From Leguminivora glycinivorella (lineage: Eukaryota; Arthropoda; Insecta; Lepidoptera; Tortricidae): a stretch of 64,000 bases of DNA. Shown in pieces: positions 42,601-54,600 of the stretch (its first letter is position 1; each line of letters begins with the position of its first letter). The notes under the pieces were generated by a model. That model ran no database searches. It saw only the letters and a program-made list of their open reading frames with translations, and was not told where the DNA came from. The stretch covers positions 10,602,001 through 10,666,000 of the forward strand of contig NC_062996.1 of assembly GCF_023078275.1 (NCBI RefSeq). Reading direction: 5' to 3'. Both the position numbers and the translations under genes were made by a program.

Positions 42601-45600
42601 TAGCAGTAATTAACGAACAAGACACGAAAAACGACGCCAAACCTCAAGATAATATTGGAACAGATGATTTTGCACCTATAAGTACTATAGAATCTGATAG
42701 TAAACCTGTTCAAGCAGATGGAAGCCAAAAACCAGCTGATTATAGTTTCGGACTAGCAGAAGTAAACGATGGTGTGTCCGATGATTATGAAACATATTTG
42801 GCGTCTATAGACGCAGCTGATGGTACAGGGATTTTTTTTAAATATGTAAAGCACGGTCCAGACTATGCGCGCGAATCACGACACGACGCCGCGAACGCGA
42901 GTGTGGATTCGATACGCAGAAGTTACACACTTGCGTTTGCGGCGTCGCGGAGTGATTCGCGCAGGAGTTAAGCCCTCTCCAGACTATGGTATGGTATGGT
43001 GTGGACTATGGTCTGGAGCGGGCTTAACTCCTGTATGCAGTCCCCACACGAATGATATGGGCGGCTGAATTCAATTTGTCTGTTTTTTTAATTATGTTTT
43101 TGTTATGTAAGTAAGTATACTAAATCTGCGTGTAGACAATAGACATGCGATGTGATGACAATTGTGAAAGAAATGAATGACTGAATTATAATGAGTTGTG
43201 TATCGTTAAATTTTTGGGTCAATCCGCGGCAAGATTAACATGTGTAACGATTTCATGGCATGTTCCATTTATTCACGATGCAAGTTCAGTGATAATCTAT
43301 CTCTAAATAAGGGTTACTTTCCCTATATAAGTAAGTATAAATATGTATATATCCTTTCATTTGCAGCTGTAGTTCAAATAAATATTCAATGAAGTCGTGA
43401 CCGACATTACTCGTACTTTTATGTGGATTCACCCCGTTTGAGTTTGTTGACTGTAAATACAAGTGGTGATATTACAGAATGATTTTAAAGTCGACTTTTT
43501 GGCACAGGGACTAGTAATGAGAAGAATAACAACCCATACGTCGATGAATCCTCGAGTATGTGGCACGTGGGAATTTATAAACAGAAAGAGGAACCGTCTG
43601 AAGACTATAATTATATATGCGGAGGAACTTTGATAAGGGCTGATATTGTTATTTCAGGTAAGTTCCGGGTGTAAAAATTAAGATTTTTTTTTAATACCGC
43701 GTCGGTGGCAAACAGGTATACGGCCCGTCTGATGGAAAGCGGTCACCGTAACCTATGGATGCCTGCAAATCAAGGGGTATCACATGCGCGTTGCCGGCCC
43801 ATTAAAAACTTGTACACTCCTTTTTTGAAGAACCCCATATTGTAGTTCATCGGCAATACCTCGACAGGGAGCTCATTCCACAGCCGGAGCGTTCGCGGGA
43901 GGAAATTCCTCTGAAACCGCACGGTGCGCGACCATTTAGGTTGCAAGGTGTGTGGATGAGCGCCCTGTCGATGGCGAGCGGTGCGATGATGAAACAACAC
44001 ACATGTGTTACTTCCATAGAGGAATAAGTAAATAAAGAGTTGTAACTCCATACATCAGTAAATGCAAGTTATTTGTAGTGACATCTAGCGTCATCCACGC
44101 GTCACTTTAAATAACTTGCATTTACTGATGTATGGAGTTACAACTCTTTCCATACTTATTGCTCTGTGGTTACTTCCGTGGGACGTAGAGTTTTCATATT
44201 GGCTGATCCAATAGAGTCTGGCTAGTGAAAGTTGAATCCAGTATTTTTTTAAACGGCAACATATTCCTGAGCATTTCTTTTTTTTTGCCACTTTTATGAA
44301 GTGTGATATTTTTGAAAAAAAAATATGTTATTTCTACTCAGAATTACTAACTTTTTCAATCCTAGTAGTTAAAAAAATTGTTTCATACGATTTTTTCTTA
44401 TTTTGTTACCATTTTCCATACATGTTGTATGGGGTAACAAAAGAGGAAACAAACAAAAATGTATGGAAATTCTGGGACACTTTTTGTCTCCCAGTGAGAT
44501 TGAAAGTACTCGTGATTCTGAGTACAATTGACCTAAAATTCCCTAAAACAATCAAAATTTTTTTATTGGCAAAAAAAAAAGAAATGCTCTTCTGGTATTC
44601 TGGGGATCGTTTACGATATCTGTCCGATCGATCGAAGCGATGAATCGTACCGTGAAGGGCTTAACATGGAGCTCACCAGTTCACCGGTTCGGTTTACCGG
44701 TTAAGCTTGTTCTATTAGAATATGCGCGCGAATCACGGCGCGACGCCGCGAACGCGAGTGTGGATTCGGTACGCAGAGAGATCCACGCGGCGTTGCGCCG
44801 CACAGTCTGGAGCGGACTTTGTCATTTGACATTTGCCAGTCGCTTTTCGGTGAAGGAAAACATCGTGAGGAAACCGGACTAATTCCAATAAGGTCTAGTT
44901 TACCCTTCGGGTTGGAAGGTCAGGTGGCAATCGCTTTCGTAAAAACTGGTAAAGATTTGTTGTCAAAGCGGACCCTAGGCTCCCATGAGCCGTGGCAAAT
45001 GCCGGGATAACGCAAGGAGGATGAGTCTGGAGCGGACTTTAAATGCGTTTTCACATTATCCGATAGGCTTTAAGTTAGTGTATTGAATCATTTCAGCGGC
45101 GCACTGTTTCTTGTCTGCGGGGCAGCCACTACCGACCGCGCTGTTCAGTGTGGCGACGGACAAAACGTATCCTGCCTATGAGTACGCGTTAGACCCACTG
45201 GCACAGTACGCTAAGGTAAGGGCACACCTCGGACACTGGCGATCAAATATATGAAAGAGGCGCGTTCCTAGCACACAGTCTAAGCTCGTGTAGGTGAACG
45301 CGTACCATGCTTGTATGAGTGAAATATGACAGGTCGACTGCTAGCGGGTTTGACAGGCGGTAACTGTCAGGTAACCGAGAGGGGGTGGGCGGCACTTTCA
45401 GCGAGGAGTGGGAGTGGCCATACTGTACGATAGTACTCTTTATTATACTGTGGTAAGGGGATCAAACAATTAAAATATATGGTAGGCGTATCCGAACTAA
45501 TATTATAAATGGGAAATTGTGTTTGTTTGTTTGTCCGCCAATGTGATTTTTTAAGTGGAGATAGTTGATGGCATAGAGTATATTGAATAGTATGGTATAG

Positions 45601-48600
45601 AGTTATCAGTCAAGATTTTCGAATGCAGCGCCATCTATTATTAAGTTACGACAACTTTTCATGTGAATTTCCACGCCTAAACATTCCTTGTAGCACATGA
45701 AGCATGTGGACCTTTTGAACATGGAACGCCACATATATATGGCGGGATTAAGAATAAGAATAAGAAGTGTTTATTGCCTTATACATACAATTATTAAAAA
45801 ACTATTACAGTTACAACAAGATGAGTTATATCTATTAATATAGTGAGTAAAAATACATGCAGAGATAATTTTTCGTATTGGGCAAAGGGTTTCGGTCTCA
45901 GCGTGTGCCGGGACAAGATGCCCGGCGCTGGTTTTCAGACCGATCCCAGACTAAGGACGGTCGGAGAAAATTACAAAGAAAGTAGGTACAATTGCGCTCA
46001 TAATTGGGTATACATAACAATTCATTAGTGCTACTACTATTATCCTATGTGACATCAGCGATTTTGCCATACAAATTTAAAAAAGAAAATAACAATCAAA
46101 ATAAAAATTAAAGAGAAAATTATAAATTAAATCACATTTACATCAACGAAATTTCCAAAGAGTAGGCATCTATTATTAAATAGGTTTGATGTAACCGTTC
46201 ACCATTCACATAAATAACTATTTCAACACGAAATTATTTGCCTAAAAAGATGACAGAAATAAAATTTACAAATTAACCGTAGAATGTCGTTCGCTAGTTT
46301 ACAGGTTGTACAGCGACATCTAACGACATAAAACTGACCAGAGTATTACTTATACATTTTACGACAACAAGTCGTTAGCCAGTTTGCGGGGGTAACAGTG
46401 ACATCTAGCGAACAACTTGCACTACGGCATATAATTGTTTTTCACGCCCTCTATCGTTGGTTTTCCTAAACATATCCTAATTACATCGGATTTACTATTT
46501 CCTTTCACTGAAAACACCGTGATTGATGGGATGAAGAGTGAAAAATAAAACAAGAAAGCATAGATGAATAAGTAAGGAACGAATTGTAACTCCATACATC
46601 AGTAAATGCGAGTGATTTGTAGTGACATCTAGCGTCAATCACGCGTCAAATAGCGTAAATTATAAGTACCCCTATTCGACACTAGGTGCCAACAGTGTTG
46701 CGTCTACCAAAAATGAAATATTAAAACAGTTTAGTTTAGTTTACAACTTACATTACAAGCAGAAGGAATTGAAAACAGAATACTGATTAATACTATTGTA
46801 ATATTAGCTAAAAATTGTTAAGCATTAGACTTTTTGTTCGTCGCGACATCTATTGACAAGTAGCAGTACTGATAATTTACGCTAGTTGACGCGTGATTGA
46901 CGCTAGATGTCACTACAAATAACTCGCATTTACTGATATATGGAGTTATATATTCCCTTACTTATTCATCTATGTCATAAAGTAGTCATAAATTAAACAA
47001 AGAGTAGGTATTATATAATTAGGTTATCCATACTAATATTATAAATGGGAAAGTGTGTGTGTCTGTTTGTTTGTCCGTCTTTCACGGCAAAACGGAGCGA
47101 CGAATTGACGTGATTTTTTAAATGGAGATAGTTGATGGGATGGGGAGTGACATAGGCTACTTTTTGTCTCTTTCTAACGCGAGCGAAGCCGCGGGCAAAA
47201 GCTAGTAAGAAATAATTGTAATTAAAATAAGTACATAATTATACTATGTAAGTTGCTATGCCGTTACAGGATCTGTACCTGTTACATTTATATGTAATGT
47301 GTATAGTATGAATTTTCTGAGATGAACTTTTCGCTTTAGCCGTAATCTGTTAAACAAAGGCCTTTGTGTCTATTGTTCACGGCGGCTAGCTCCCGTTTAA
47401 ACGGCACGTGCTATAATCTTAATGTAGTTAAAAAGCAACTATCATGATAGTAATAAGGTTCAAATCCATAATAAGCCCTTTCGGAGATAACACGTTTTGT
47501 CATCTTCAAAAAAAGTTACCTGCATACTGCAAACTGTTTAATAAATTTGAACCTTATTGCTATCATGATAGTTGCTTTTTAACTACACTGAGACTTTAGC
47601 ACGTGCTGTGGAAACGGGAGCTAGCCGCCGTAAATAATAGACTACTTAAACTCCATTTTTTATCTCTTCCGTAATATTTTTGTCTGACTACTCCTTCTAA
47701 ATAACCTGGTACTGTTATATGTGTATTTATTTATATATTTATGCATTTAGTTATTTATCTTTATATATGTATGTTTATGTATAATTTTTTTTTTTTTTTG
47801 CCTATATTGTGCGATAAGTTTATTTCTTCGAATTTGCTGACACCTACTGACATTATGTAAATTTATCAATTTCCGCTACCTTAAGGTTGTATGGAAGAAA
47901 TCGCTCTTTAGCGGTAAGACCGCCTGTTGTTTACCTTTGTTCGTGTTTCTTCCTTGTTTTGTATTGTTGTATTTTATCAAGGTGTGCAATAAAGAGTATT
48001 GTATTGTATTGTATTGTATAATAGAAACAAATGCCTTTGTTTAACAGATTACGGCTAAAGCGAAACGTTCATCTCAGAAAATTCATACTATAATATTATT
48101 GCAATAAAGATTGATTTGATTTGCTTAGGTATCGTTCGATCTACAGTTCTACACCAATGTATGAGCAATAAGGTTTATATCTTCTGGTATATTATACCTT
48201 GTCCTATATTTACAGATACAAAACATAACGATGACAGGCTTGGTCGAGCCTCACAAGCATCTGGACCTAGCCATCGTGTATCTGATGAGGCCGTTCATAT
48301 TGGGAAGCCTCAACAGGCCAGTATGCCTCAGACTCGACAGAAAATTAGAAGCCCAACAACTTGTAGAAGGAAGTGTAGGGACGGTTGGTATCATAGGTCT
48401 AAAATTAATTTGGACTAAAATTAATTAAATTGGACTAAAATTACTCTTATGTAGCTAGGTACAAGGGGACGTGTTAGTTTGCACAATACAATACAGTGCG
48501 TTAATTATCTAGATCACGGCAGTGGACGGCTTCCGCTGGACGCGTCCCCTTGTTCCTAGCTTTAAATCAATGTTGCAGATAGCAAGCTGGTCCGCAGTTG

Positions 48601-51600
48601 TGAGAGGTAAATGTATACTGCGACGGCACCGCTGGTTGCACCTGCCGTTCGTTAGTAATAACGTGTGTCAGCCGGAGGTGCATCGCAAAGCTATAGAGTC
48701 ACAAGGGTCACAACCCTATCCACCTGGAAGCGATAGGTTCTGCGCTGGCACTGTCAACAGTGAGTAACTTTATAACCAAGGTTTATTCATAGATTGGTCC
48801 ATCGGTATAAAAAAAAAAACATAAAAAGAACTTAAACTACTAAACTTAATCTAACACAATAAATATAAGAACAAAAAAAAATACAAATAAAAAACAGCGG
48901 CGCCGGACGGTAGGGTACCCAGAAAGCTGGTAGCATTGCCGCGCTGGATCGTGATGCTTATTCGCTGCGCAAGAAATGAACCAGCCCTCTGGTCACCCGT
49001 AACATCAATGAGACGCCTCGCCAGCTCCCTGAAAACAGAGTGTGCTCCGGGCCCCCAGGGTCCATGGGTCTCCAGTCTCCACTCCAAACGGCTCAAACAT
49101 GCAACCAGATTCTATGATTGCACATTAACAATTTGCTTTTTATGTTTTTTTATACTTTATAATCATATTTTTCTCATTTTTTTTACTAGCCTAGTGTAGT
49201 GTTCCACTGCTGGGCAAAGGCCTCCCCTCGCTTCTTCCACTCAACCCTGTCCCTGCGTAATCCTGCCAGCGTGGATAGAATGCGTCCAAGTCATCCCGCC
49301 ATCTCTTCTTCGGTCTGCCTGAACCCCGGCCTGCACCCTCTACGGTGTTCCGTGGGTCCCACTCGGTAACCATTTTGGCCCCCCGTTCAGGGAACATGCG
49401 GCAGACATGTCCAGCCCAGTTACACTTAAGCGTAGCGGTCTTGGCACCTACATATGCAACTCCATATATCATCTCTCATCTAAATATATAAAAGAAGAAC
49501 TGATTGACTGACTGACATATCAACGCACAGCCGAAACCGTTGGTCCTAGAGATTTCAAATTTAGCAAGTATCATCATCCTCCTTGCGTTATCCCGGCATT
49601 TGCCACGGCTCATGGGAGCCTGGGGTCCGCTTTGACAACTAATCCCAAGATTTGGCGTAGGCACTAGTTTTTACGAAAGCGACTGCCATTAACCTTCCAA
49701 CCCGAAGGGTAAACTAGACCTTATTGGAATTAGTCCGGTTTCTTCACGATGTTTCCTTCACCGAAAAGCGACTGGGAAATATCAAATGACATTTCGCTCA
49801 TAAATTCCGAAAAACTCATTGGTGCGAGCCGGGGTTCGAACCCGCGACCTCCGGCACGAAAGTCGCACGTACTTACCGCTAGGCTACCAGCGCTTCAAAT
49901 TTAGCAAGTAGGTTCCTTATAAGGTGTAGAGGAGCACTAAGTAAGGATTTTTCAAAATTCACATCCTAAGGGGATGAAATGGGGGTCCAAAGACAACGTT
50001 TGAATAAGATTACTTTTAGGACGCGGGCAAAGCCGCGGGAAAAAGCTGATTTAAAATATTGACATAACCCTTAAATGCATGAATTTTTATTTTAACGAGA
50101 TATTAATATATGTAATAGACAATGGTTTTCTGACTCTGGGAAAAATAATAAAAAAAATATTTAAGATCGATTTTTATACTAAATCAGTGTTAGAAGTTAA
50201 ATAGGCCAAATCTTATTTATATAAATATATCGTAATTGGTAAGTTTTATTTAAAAAAAAATACTACTATTAAAAAGGTACACTGTTTGTGAAACCTTTAT
50301 GATAAAAGGTTTAAATATAAACTAATTACTAACTCCGAAAAAATCAGCCTATATCACATACTTACTAAAAATCGCCATCGTCCTGTTTTTTCACACTTTT
50401 CCACCATTTCATCTTAATCCTTAAATAATAAAGAGTAAATCATTCATTCATTAATCATTAAGTATATTATTTTTTCATTATTTTATGTCACAGTTTAGTT
50501 TTCTTTCAACCCCTTATTTGCCAAGAGTGGCACTGTAACTTTAGCAGTTTCATGTGCTCTGCCTACCCCTTTATGGGAAACAGGCGTGATTGTATGTTGT
50601 TATGTATGTTTTATATTATTTAATTTATTTAATTGTATATTAAATAATAATAAATAATGAATAATAATTAAGCAATAAATGTGATTTTGGATAGCTACAT
50701 ATCGAGCCACAGGCCATCAAATATATGATGCATATATACATCACCATGCATTTAAGGGTTTAAAAACACGTTCTTTTCTTTTTAGGCACAAATGTATGCG
50801 GTACTGACAGCGGTAATGGTATAATTTTTTTCGAAGACTCCATACCATACCTCCGCGGAGTGGCCACAAACCTGCCAGTCCCATTCTCCACTCGCGTCTT
50901 TACCAACATAGTAGACCATACGGGAGCATTGAAAGACTTCTGGAAAAACCTTACATCAGTCTACGATGTGGAAGAGTGTGAGAATATGTACAGAAGGGAC
51001 CACGACGACCAAATTGGGGATGTGGAGGTACGGAACCATTCTTTGGCTGTTTGAGCCTCGTTTACATTAGGTTACACTTTGTAAAATAAAATGAGAGTCT
51101 CATCTGCGTCGATTTTATATTTTTCTCTTTGATATTGGAAAATTAAATGTCAAAGTGGAAAAAATAAAATATGTACTGTCTTGGTAAGATTTGGACTCGC
51201 ACAGATCGCTAGCTCATCGGTCCTGAGCAATAAATACTAATTCTTACTTTTTAAAAAGGCTCTAGCGACATCTATCGTAAAGTTACAACACACATAGGTA
51301 CTATCATAGGTACATAACACAATACTAGCCTTAGCCACAGTTGTGCAATAAAGTGGATTTGTATTGTATTGTATTGTTTATATATATTTTTTAATTTGTC
51401 CTTGTTTAAGCCTGACCCACCCAAGGAAGACAAACAAGTGTACACCGCGCAAGGTATAGGCTCCAGACCAGTGCTAGAACTGGCAGGCACCAGTGCACCC
51501 TCTTTACAATGGCACGTCGGAGTATATAGCAAGCGATGGGACCCTTACATGCAGATATGCGGCGGGTCACTTGTCACACGAGACTGTGTTATATCAGGTA

Positions 51601-54600
51601 ATCCCTCTTACTCAGAACCAAAAAAGAACTAAATAAGGTATTGGCTTGTCACTAACTAGTGCCAGAGTGGCTCGTTACAGTAGCCCCTTCATTGCAGTGA
51701 CACGTCGGAGTATATAGCAAGCGCTGGGAACCGTAAATGCAGATATTCGGCGGGTCGCTTGTCACACGAGACTGTATTATATCAGGCAATCCCTTTTACT
51801 CAGAACCAAAAAAAGAACTAAATAAGGTATTGGCTTGTCACTAGTGCCAGAGTGACTCGTTACAGTAGCCCCTTCATTGCAGTGACACGTCGGAGTATAT
51901 AGCAAGCGCTGGGTACCTTACATGCAGATATGCGGCGGGTCACTTGTCACACGAGACTGTGTTATATCAGGTAATCCCTTTTACTCAGAACCAAAAAAGA
52001 ACTAAATAAGGTATTGGCTTGTCACTAACTAGTGCCAGAGTGGCTCGTTACAGTAGCCCCTTCATTGCAGTGACACGTCGGAGTATACAGCAAGCGCTGG
52101 GAAACTTACATGCAGATATGCGGCGGGTCTTGTCACACGAGACTGTGTTATATCAGGTAATCCCTCTTACTCAGAACTAAATAAGGTATTGGCTGGTCAC
52201 TAGTGCCAGAGTGGCTCGTTACAGTAGCCCCTTCATTGCAGTGGCACGTCGGAGTATATAGCAAGCGCTGGGAAACTTACATGCAGATATGCGGCGGGTC
52301 GCTTGTCACACGAGACTGTGTTATTTTAGGTAGACAGATAGATGATGATGGTTAGGTATTATTATTAGATCCTGTTGTCCCTCATCAGGGGCATAGGCTC
52401 TTATTAGGAAGGATTTCCACTGTTCCTGGTCCGTCGCGGCCTCCTCCAGGAGCTCCCAGCCGAGGCCCACCGAAGCGGCCTCTTTTTGCACCACTATCGG
52501 AGGTTTTCATGATCTACGCGGCCAAAACTATTTTATAGCTTAAAATGGTTACAAATAGGGTAAATGATACAAAAAATACTGTTTTTTAAATATTTGCATG
52601 GTATTTTTATTAAATTAATTGTTTACATTATTTTTCACTTATGGTACTAAGCATGTTCTTCATCTTCACTTTCTGAATAATCATTTTTCTCATTTGGCTG
52701 AGGTAATTGCAGCAGGGCGATAGTTCCTGGAAGAAACAAACGAATGATCCTTTTCTTTAAGATCCTCATGCTGCTTAGCAGGGGGTCTGAGCTTAGAAGT
52801 AGCCTATTGAATATGTCTTGATTGCAAGCTGTTCTTGAGCATTTTTTCGAGTAGTTCTGCCGATATATTCGAAAATGTTTATTTCTCGCCTCTGCTGCCT
52901 CTGCCGAAAGCTGTCCTATCAGTACTGATATGCGTGTTTTATTATAATACCTCCATGTATTACCACTTTATGAAGTGTCGGCGTCATTGGGTGCCACAGG
53001 TACAAATTACAATTCAACGTAAAGATTCAACGATTCCCGCGCATGCAGATATGCGGTGGCTCGCTTGTCAAACGTGACTTCGTTATATCAGGTAAGTGCC
53101 TTATTATCCCTTTCCCTTTTCTACCTTTCCTACTGCACATATTTTATCCGACTGTTGGCATAGACTCTACAGAAGATTAACCAAATCATGGCACTTTTAG
53201 TGCTTAAGATTTTATAGAGGCAGCAAATTTGAAAAGCGTAGGACTCACCGGCCAATTTTCTTCACGCATGTTTTCCTAAACCTTGACGTTGGCTGAATCA
53301 TCAAAAAGACATAACTTTTTAACATTTACTGAAAATGTAGGGGCCAAGTTTTTTTATGTAGATAATTATTGAATCTATTATTGAATCTGAATCTTAATCT
53401 AACTCCCATCGAAAATTTGAATTTCGCGCCTTTTTATAATGCCAAGATTTGGTTAACCGTTCTTTAAACCCATTGGCAAGTGTATATTTGCATAACCAGA
53501 ACGCATGTTATTTCCATAGTGGAAACTATCCCCATCTAGCGTCAATGCTGAAAATCATTCAGCATTGAACTTTTCTTTAGTCACAACATCTACTGTCAAG
53601 TATCAGTACTGATATAAATACGCTACTTGGCGCTAGATGGCGACTGCGTATATAATAAGCGTGTTAGTAAGGACACTTAAGTATGGAGTGACCAATTCTC
53701 TCTGCGTGGTCAAAAAGCGGTTCTTCTCCGAGATTACAGGGACAAAATTGTCCTCAAAACTTTGGCGGGTTGGAGGTTAGTTTAAAAATGTACCTTTAAG
53801 AAATTAAGTCTCTGTAAGTCTGTGTAAACTGCCAAAGATAGGGACATATGGAAATCGATGGAGGAGGCCTTCACCCAAAAAGGGTCTATTGCACCAGCAT
53901 AATTAAATAAAAAATAATGTAGAAAAAAATGTAATAGTGCAATTAGAATAAAAGGCTTTTTTATTTTATTTTTATTCATTAAGTCTGTGTAAAAATCGTG
54001 AAAGTAAACGAATAATTCATTATACTTTCGATGTAGGCGGTCGGGGTGGTGTAGCGGTCGAACACGTCAGCCGCGTTAGCTGGAGACCCGGGTTCGATTC
54101 CCGGCTTCGCCACCAGTGGGCTTGATCGCTTTTTCTTTAGTGTATGGTATCTATTTCAGTTTATAATCATTATACTTTATAATATTATAAATGGGAAAGT
54201 GCGTGTGTCTGTTTGTTTGTCCGTCTTTCACGGCAAAACGGACGAATTGACATGATTTTTAAGTGGAGATAGTTGAAGGGATGGAGAGTGACATAGGCTA
54301 CTTTTTGTCTCTTTCTAACGCGTGCGAAGCCGCGGGAAAAAGCTAGTATACTATACAAAAATGTCTCAAGAAAACCGTTGGTAAAGATTGTTGTTTGTTC
54401 CAGCGGCCCATTGCTTCTGGGACGACGTGAACGGACAGCAGGGGGCGAGCCAGTTCGCGGTGGCTGGCGGCAAGCTGTTCCGGCCGTGGAACGACACGCA
54501 GGACACATATGCGCAACACTCGGATGTGAGCAACTAGACTTAGGCTCCCCACAGACAGTCTTAAAAATTCATAATCTTAAAAAAAACTTGTATGCAATCT

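Noticed and set aside
42823..42971. Linker exon reading through 42822 to the stop at 42969
   Set aside because: The extra sequence is a MITE-like hairpin, and stopping at 42822 gives exact phase agreement with the next exon.
54036..54115. tRNA gene
   Set aside because: The same sequence is dispersed with a constant body (11369-11812), so it is a SINE head.
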